64,000 nt of DNA, from contig NW_026705481.1 of assembly GCF_029867415.1 (NCBI RefSeq), positions 372,001 through 436,000 of the forward strand. Direction: 5' to 3'. Made by a program: the position numbers and the translations under genes. Origin of the DNA: Vicia villosa (taxonomy: Eukaryota > Streptophyta > Magnoliopsida > Fabales > Fabaceae). This document shows, in pieces, positions 56,893 through 64,000 of this stretch (position 1 is the first letter of the stretch; the number at the start of each line of letters is the position of its first letter). The notes below the pieces were generated by a model that was given only the letters and a program-made list of their open reading frames with translations, did no database searches and was not told where the DNA came from.

Positions 56893-59800
56893 ATGGAGTC
56901 TGACGGAACTCCAGATTCGGTGCTCAAATCGCAAGAATTCTCCACCGGTGTCACTATAACCAAATCCACCAACTCCTTTGGACCAAAACTCTCAATTAAG
57001 CTTCAAGACAACAACTATTTCCTATGGAATCAACAAGTGGAGGGAGTTATTCTTTCTCAGAAGATGCATAAGTCTGTGGTGAATCCGGTGATTCCGCAAA
57101 AGTACAAGACAACTCAAGATCGTGTTACAGGTACGATTTCTGAAGAATATGAACACTAGATCGTGCAAGATCAAGCTGTCTTCATCTGGTTATTATCTAC
57201 AATCTCTGAATCTGTGTTACTTAGGGTTCTTGCGTGTAAGCACGCCTTTGAGGTTTGGGGCAAAATTCATTAGCATTTCAATGCTCAGATGAAAGCTAGG
57301 GTTCGCCAATTGCGTGTTGAACTCAAATCCACCAAGAAAGGAACCAAATCTGTTACTGAATATGTGCTGCGAATCAAAGCTATTGCAAATTCTCTTCTAG
57401 CAATCGGTGATTCAATAACTGAACAAGATCAGGTTGACTTTATCTTGCAAGGGCTTCTAGAGGAATATAATCCCTTCGTTATGCAAATGTATGGCTGTCC
57501 CACACCTCCCACTCTGTGTGATGTTGAAGCATTGTTATATGTGCAAGAAGCACAATTGGACAAATTTCGTGAGGAGCTAGCTGCATTGACCATAGCAGCT
57601 AATGTGGCTCATATAAGTTATGAAACACATGGCTCCAGAGGAGCTTATTCAGGCAATAGAGGCAGAGGATGCTTTCAACGCAGTCGTGGTCGAGGTCAAG
57701 GCAGAGTTGCTACTGGAAATCGACCAACATGTCAGTTATGTGGCAAGTATGGCCATGAGGTCTCAACCTGCTGGCATAGGTTTGATGAGAATTATATGCC
57801 TCCAAGTGCCAATAACAATGTACCTGCAAACTCTGCGCAAACTACTACTAATCAAGAAGATTCATCTGCTGCCTCTCAAAACACTCAAGCTGTGGAAATG
57901 ATGGCTACCATAGGGAGTTCAACTGGGTATACTACAAAGTACAACTTACCCTCAGAGTTAGAATCTCAGGCTTGGTTCGCGGATTCAGGTGCCTCTCATC
58001 ACCTAACTCCCTTTGCTCACTTGTTATAAAATAGTAAGCCATATGTAGGTACTAGTAAGGTGTATGTTGGAAATGGTCAAACTCTAACCATAGCATCTGT
58101 AGGATCCACACACTTGCACTCCACACTACACCTTGCACATAAGTTAATCCTTACCAATATTCTTCATGTTCCATTTTTCACTAGAAACTTGCTGTCAGTC
58201 TCAAAGTTTGCTAGGGATAATAATGTTAATTTTGAGTTCATGCCTGACAAATGCTATATAATCTACCAGGCTTCTAAGCAAATACTTGCTGAAGGAATCC
58301 TAGATGCCAGTGGCTTGTACTACTTTCCTCAGCTGCATTTGGAGCCTTAGAAGTTTTCAAACCAAAATAACAGCCTGAGTCTTCAATCGGGTATCCATAG
58401 TTATGTTGTTTCCCATTCCAATGTCAATAAGGTAGATGTGTGTAATACTAGTACTCGGTGGCATCATAGGCTTGGCCATGCCAATTTTAGTTCTGTTACT
58501 GGTGTACTGAAATTGTGTAATATTTCTTCATCCAATAAAAATCATACTTTTTGTTCAGCATGTAATCTTGGTAAAGCACATAGGTTAAATGCTCCACTTA
58601 CACACACAGTCTATCACAAGCCTTTTAACATGATTTATACTGATTTATGGGGCCCTTCTCCATGTCCATCTAACTCAGGTTACAGATACTACATAGCATT
58701 TGTTGATGGTCACTCTAAATATACTTGGATTTACTTACTCAAGCAAAAGTCTAATGCTTTGCAAGCCTTTAGGCTCTTTCATGCTTTTGTCCAAACACAA
58801 TTTCTGACCACTATCAAAGCTGTTTAATCAGACTTTGGAGGTGAGTTTTGACCCTTCACCAAGTTCTTAACAGAGTTAGCAATCTCACATAGACTCACCT
58901 GCCCTCACACCTCATACCAAAATGGCTCAATTGAGAGAAAACATAGACAGATAGTAGAAATGGGACTTACCTTGCTAGCTCATGCTTCCCTACCTATTTC
59001 CTACTAGGACTATAGTTTTACAACTTCTGTCCATATCATTAACATGCTCCCTTCATCCTTTTGACTCCAAGCTAACTCACCCTTTCATGCCTTGTATGCC
59101 AAAAACCTGATTATACTACCATGAAGGTTTTTAGATGCTCACGTTATCCCCTACTAAGGCCTTACAATAAGCATAAACTTCGATTTAGAAGCCAAGAGTG
59201 TGTTTATCTTGGAGTATCCCCTCAACACAAAGGTTTCAGGTGCTTGAGTCAAGATGGTAGGATTTACATCTCAAAAGATGTCACATTTAATTAACAACAT
59301 TTTCCATTTCCCAATCTCTTTCCTAATGTCACTCCTACAGGTACAGGTTCTGAAAATCTAGCATATCCTACTAGCAGTCTGTCTAGTCCTGGCTTTCCAT
59401 CTCATATGCCTTTATTGTCTGCTCCACCAGTGAATCACACTGTCCCTAATGAGCTGGAACTAGATGACAACCCTATCTCAAACACAAACACAAATAATCC
59501 AGTGGATAACACCATTGTTATGTTGAGTAATGACCAGCATCAAACTACTCTTTAGTCTCCTTTGACTGCTCAACAGTCTCCTGTACCACAGACTTCCTCT
59601 AGGCACAATCCTCAAAGTGTGGGTGACAGGCTTATCAGTCCTGATGTGCCTAAACATTCAAACCATCATGTAACTTCTTCCCATGAACATGTTCATTTTT
59701 CCAGACTGTCCCCTCTACAGACTATTGAAAACACCTCTTATGAGTCTAATCCTACTGGCCACATAAATGTTCCTTCTAATACTCACCAACTTATGTCACA

Positions 59801-60150
59801 TCCTGCTGGTAATACACAGGATCTAAATACTACATTAACTAACTCCACCCAAGATGTAGATAACACCACTCAGTCCTCTCTATCTCATTCCATAGGCACT
59901 AACATATCTCCCCCACATCTTCTCCATAACTCTCATCCTATGTTGACAAGAGCCAAAACTGGTAAATCTAAACCCAAAGTGTTCTTAGCTCATACAGAGA
60001 CTGAACCTTCCAGCATTAAACAAGCCTTGCCCAAGCCAGAATGGGTTAAGGCCATGACATAAGAATACAATTCTCTTATGGCCAATCACACTTGGTCCTT
60101 GACTACTCTTCCTCCTAATAGACAGGCAGTTGGGTTTAAATGGGTGTTAT
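56893..60150 (+). pseudogene. Ty1/copia gag-pol, truncated and multiply interrupted
   Basis: Starts at ATG 56893. In order: UBN2-type gag (NYFLWNQQVEGVILSQ, ... VTEYVLRIKAIANSL), glycine/arginine-rich stretch, zinc knuckle CQLCGKYGHEVSTCWHR (about 57730), protease WFADSGASHHLTP (57975), GAG-pre-integrase WHHRLGHANFSSV and CNLGKAHRL (58460-58590), integrase core with TDLWGP, SDFGGEF and GSIERKHRQ (58640-58940), a serine/threonine-rich linker, and the start of RT (EWVKAMT, NHTWSLTTLP) where it ends at about 60150. Stops occur at 57157, 57271, 58027, 58348, 58826 and 58849, among others. RT, RNase H and the 3' LTR are missing. A dead, truncated copy. Confidence 0.85.
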
Positions 60151-60369
60151 TATTATAGATGTATTTGTTGAGCTATGTTATTGTTAAAGTTATTCCTTGT
60201 GCATTGTGGTTTTAATTTTGTTCAACCAACATGTCAGAGAATATGATTTAATTATATCGTATGTGGTTTAAGTGTTATACCAACCCTCACTGAATATATA
60301 TCACCTTTCGAATGAATTAGAAAATACTAATATGAAAAATTAAGTTATAGACTTTTATCCTTCGATCTC
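60151..60369. other. Junction interval between copia and gypsy relics
   Basis: No coding signal seen. Confidence 0.3.
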
Positions 60370-62395
60370 TTCAGAGTCTAGACATGAAGTCTCCTCGCCC
60401 CTGCGAAATTCCTCGTGTGGCTTTATTCTTGAACTCATCCTCCTGGCTTTTTTGCCTAGGGTGTGGATCCTCTTCAATTTTAGGCTTTCTGCATACCACT
60501 TCCTGGCAATCTCTTGACCTCATTGTATAACACTCATTCGCCCATCGAGAATAGGGTACTTCATGCATAAATACAAAATGGACAAGGCGACACTTAGCAA
60601 GTTATAGGCTCGTCACCCTATAATCATACTATAATAAGATGGGGAATCAATAACTAGATACCTAACCTTTATCTCTTTGGCATAATCTTCTTCTCCAAAA
60701 GTGATCTTCAATGGGATATATCTATTTACCTGTACCTGTTCTCTAGGAAATCCAATCAATGATTGTATAAAGGGCTTGAGGCGTTATGAGTCGATACGAA
60801 GTCTTTCAAATGCATCCCACTATAATATGTATAAAGAACACCCTTGTTCAACGATAACTCTTTAACTTCATAGTCATTGTACTTGAAGGTAATGACCATG
60901 GGGTCCTCATTATGAGGATGGATGTCAGCTACATCTTTCTCCGAGAAGAAGATCATGGATTCCGGCGTTTGGCTCTTGCCTTCACTCTTGACCTCAGGGA
61001 GGTTTTTAACGCTCAAGATCTGGAAAGCGTACCTTCTTTAGGCGGAGCTAGTTCCCATTCCTCTGAAAAATATTTCTGTTATGATGTTGAGCGTGTGGCA
61101 CACAACTTTACAACATTTTCCCTGAGGCATCTTTTTGGCCTTGTCGGGTCTTGGGCTTCTAGCATCGTCCCACCCTCGCCAATTAGAATAGTCTGAAGAA
61201 TGGTAGGAGTCACCCTTCACATATTTCTTAAGGTGTCCCTTCAGTATTAGTTACTCGATTTCCTTTATATGTTGAAAACAATCCTTAGTTTGGTGTTCCT
61301 TGACTTTTTAGAACCTTCACCATCTTCCTGGTTCAAAACCCATGACCTCTTCCCTGGGTGAAAGCGGTGTAGGGATACTATGTAGATAGAGAACTTCATG
61401 CCAGATCCGCACATGGCAGGTGTTCATGGGTGTGAAGTTCTATGTCGCCTTTCCCGCCCTTTTGAAAACAAACTTGTTCTTTATTGGCGAGGTATAATTT
61501 CTATTTCTCTAGTGATGTAAGCCTTCGGAGTTGGGAACACACTCTTTGACATTAAACGCCTTCTTTTTCAGCATTGCTCTCATTATCCTTTATGTAGCAT
61601 TTTACTCGGGAAACCACTTTTGGCAACGAAAACGCTGACTTCTGGACGAGGGATTCATTAAAGTTCCCTGATTTGAGTCCATTATAGAACACCCCCATAA
61701 AAATTTCTTAGTTCGGTGGAATAACCCTGATTATGACCTCGTTAAAGCGGGTGAGATAGTCCCTAAATGACCCTGGCGTATCTTAAAACAAGTTGGTGGT
61801 GGACATCTTCCTGTGGTGAAAGGCAACGAACTGGTGTACTATATTTTTTATCAGTTCTTGATAGTTGTTGATGGAGGTATGGGGTAAACCCATATACCAT
61901 TGAAGGGCGACATCCTTGAAGGTTCCAGATAGCAGCTTGCATTTCACTAAGTCAAACGCTCCTATGATTGTGATCTACATGTTAAAAGAGAAAAAATGTT
62001 TGTAGGGATCATTGCGTCCATCAAACTTGGTCAAGGAGTAATGTTTGAAGCCCTCAAGGACAAATGCCCCCTCATATCTCGTTTGAGAGTGGCTATGGGT
62101 CCAAGTATTCCATCTCCTCTGGGGGTAAAAATCCTATTCGTGTTGTTTGATGTTGTGGACGCCATCCTCCTGTGTCTGGTTATGGAGGCGTAATTCATCC
62201 ATGGCACACGTTTCTCCGTCAGGGCATCAACATCACTGATACCGCTAGTACCTTTTGACGTCAAGGTTAGCTCTCTCATGTTAACCATGGGGTGAGAATG
62301 GCTAAGTGTAAGAGTGAAGGGTAACCATTGGAAGAGTGATGGTGATGAAGAGGGTATGTCCAGGTTAGTTTTATCAGCGCCCCAATGTACTGGTC
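60370..62395 (-). pseudogene. Ty3/gypsy gag-protease relic (Tat-like), reverse strand
   Basis: Minus-strand order from the right: gag N-terminus (MRELTLTSKGTSGISDVDAL near 62280), gag core remnants near 61960-61700, KEHQTKDCFQHIKEIEWLI-like linker near 61290, then FFSEKDVADIHPHNEDPMVI (about 60955), the protease lead-in shared with the relic at 47.9 kb, and a decayed protease with a missing active-site Asp-Ser/Thr-Gly. Many stops and frameshifts. The solo LTR at 62401 separates it from its upstream leader at 63662-64000. Confidence 0.7.
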
Positions 62396-62400
62396 AAAAT

Positions 62401-63661
62401 TGTTAGAATAAGATTTGGTTCTGCAATATGTCTATGAGTTTTGATGATAATAATGAGTATGTTTGTATGAACAATTTTGTAATACTAACGTTTTTTTATT
62501 GATTACTTAACAAACAGGTTCTGATTCTGATGAAATGGCGTGGCCAAAACATCATAAGCTACCAAGTTATGTTTATGCGATACACAAGTTCTGATGAAGA
62601 ATAGCAAAGCTTCAGAAGCATCTGAAGTCATTACTGTGATACAAAGTCTGAAGAAACCATTCTGAAGATCAAGTGCTGAAGACTCTGAAGACGTGGTTCT
62701 AAAGACTCTAAAGACCAAGTGTTGAATACACTGAAGACTCTGAAGACTTGAAGCTCTAAAGATCCGAAGCTTATTTTATTTTCTTCCAACTCATGCTGTG
62801 AGCCTCTGAAGTTCCAGAAGAATAGAAGATAACATTATGTAGTACGAGGTACAAGGTACAGACGAATGTTTCGTTCCACTACCAAGAAAGGACGAACATT
62901 GTGTACTATCTTGTCTCCCACGACGTTCAAGCCGAAAAACTTTTGGAAGTTCCAAAACTACCCTCCAACAGATATATTATTATATTGACTATATAAAGGG
63001 CTTGAAGACTCAAGAGAAATCTATTAATTCACGATCATATCCAATCTGAAAAGACTTTTCATAGCTTTATACTCTTAAGTGTAGTTTTGAAATATCTTGT
63101 TTACATTCAGCTTGTGTAGAAGCACTTATATTGTAAACACACTTTGATTCAAATGGTTGTTTGATTATTCCTCAAGAGACCTATCAGTCAGTAGTGTTGA
63201 GAAGTTTAAGACTAGAGAGTCTTAAAGGTTGTCAGTCACAGGCGGTTGATTGTGCAGGGTTAGTCACAAGCGATTGCTTGTGTAGGGTTAGTCACTTGCA
63301 GGTAGCTTGGGCAAGGTTAGTCACTTGCGGGTAGCTTGTGCATTGTAGTGAGTCACTTGCTGTTACTTGTGCATCGTTAGTCACCGACGGTTGGCCGTGT
63401 AATTGTAATCAGTTTGGTTATAGTAAATTAAGACCTCCATTGAGAGATGCGAAATCACTTTGGCGGGTGGACTAGACTAGCTTGGGAATTTCTCAAGTGA
63501 ACTAGTATAAACATACATTGTTCTTTCCTTCTTGCAATCTATAGTTATTATCAAGAGTAAATAGTTTGTTGTTTAAAGAGGGGAGTTATTTTTTGATTAA
63601 AGTTTTTTTGTTAAAAACCCCATTCACCCCCCCCCCCTTTCTAGTGTTTTTCACACCTTCA
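62401..63661 (+). mobile_element. 1.26-kb copia-type solo LTR with perfect TSD
   Basis: Begins TGTTAGAATAAGATTTGG, ends CACACCTTCA, and is flanked by aaaat at 62396-62400 and 63662-63666. The inner phrases (repeated ctgaagactctgaaga, ...aaaaccccattcacccccc) are typical of SIRE/Angela-like copia LTRs. No internal region follows, so it is a solo LTR. A TATA-like ctatataaagggc lies at 62988-63000. Confidence 0.8.
63225..63420. repeat. 30-bp minisatellite inside the solo LTR, about six copies
   Basis: Units of the form gttagtcacttgcaggtagcttgtgcag recur every 29-32 bp (core agtcac near 63234, 63264, 63293, 63321, 63353, 63382), with scattered differences. Confidence 0.8.
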
Positions 63662-63666
63662 AAAAT

Positions 63667-64000
63667 GTACAGGTGTGTGTGTTCCTCTTGTAAGGGCAGG
63701 GGACTCAGAGGCCTTTGTATGTATATTACAATGTATGGTGGTTAGAGCTTGCCCATGGTGACGGGAAGCCTTGTATGATAATGTTTTACTGTAGTTTTAG
63801 GAGTCCTACTCACTTGAGGTGGGAGGCTCTTTGGATGATCGATCTGCTTAGGTATAAGCTTTTGAGGGGTATGATAATGGAGATATAATCTTGTTAAGTG
63901 TTGTTTAGGGTGTCATGATCTGTCCCACTTCCCTTGAGGGGAGGAATATTTATTGAGACTCTTTGGGCCTAGGGTTTGAGTAATTCTGAGCGGCAACGAT
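63667..64000 (-). mobile_element. Gypsy LTR/leader fragment continuing past the window
   Basis: Non-coding sequence directly joined (across the solo LTR) to the gag relic: tgtactggtcaaaat left of the insert, gtacaggtgtgtg right of it. Presumed leader or 5' LTR of the reverse-strand gypsy relic. It runs off the window. Confidence 0.4.

Overview
This is a stretch of plant nuclear DNA, very probably from a legume of the pea/vetch/Medicago clade. The evidence is the intron-rich plant genes, a plant microRNA gene, and a dense layering of LTR retrotransposons, including long Ogre/Tat-like LTRs, SIRE-like and other Ty1/copia remnants, an Athila-like element, MITEs and AT/TA microsatellites. No bacterial-type gene, CRISPR array or operon is present. 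Host genes occupy only a few kb of the 64 kb.

Layout. 1-7.05 kb is the gene-rich end: a Yos1/IER3IP1-like ER-Golgi trafficking gene (+, CDS 1616-1849), a broken RNase H-like retroelement fragment (about 3.3-3.7 kb), and a seven-exon proline-transporter-type amino acid permease (-, 4500-6959). The transporter is intact in every exon and splice site but has CTG where the initiator ATG is expected. 7.4-17.5 kb holds a hAT-like element with a MITE inside it, then a reverse-strand Ty1/copia relic cut in its reverse transcriptase by a 3.5-kb solo LTR, then two nested hAT-like elements and a CACTA end. 17.5-23.3 kb is a copia LTR fragment and an Ogre-like LTR split by a truncated SIRE-like copia fragment. 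24.6-28.2 kb has a gypsy LTR fragment, a copia LTR, and a 2.16-kb gypsy solo LTR inside that copia LTR. 30.4 kb is a Stowaway MITE and 31.3-33.5 kb another reverse-strand copia relic. 33.8-35.2 kb is a MULE-like element filled with a 72-bp minisatellite. 35.3-38.5 kb is a transposon-like unit carrying a plant mobile domain (PMD) pseudogene flanked by arrays of a 20-bp palindrome.

39.7-47.9 kb is a Ty3/gypsy relic (-) interrupted by a complete, very young LTR element (40959-47618). That element has near-identical LTRs, a tRNA-Asp primer site, a 5-bp target duplication and one intact gag-protease ORF, but no reverse transcriptase or integrase, so it should be non-autonomous. 47.9-48.8 kb starts with a CACTA end. 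50.5 kb is a short inverted-repeat element. 54.2 kb is a MIR393 gene (-) with its own TATA box; in other plants miR393 represses TIR1/AFB auxin receptors. 56.5-60.15 kb is a degraded copia element with 5' LTR, and 60.4-64.0 kb a gypsy gag-protease relic cut by a copia-type solo LTR.

Functionally the three host loci (vesicle trafficking, proline/compatible-solute transport, auxin-receptor control) are unrelated neighbours. The rest records repeated nested insertion and removal by LTR-LTR recombination. The strongest candidates for something little described are the PMD unit with its palindrome arrays (35.3-38.5 kb) and the young gag-protease-only element (41-47.6 kb). All positions and matches were read by eye; family names come from recognition, not from a database search.
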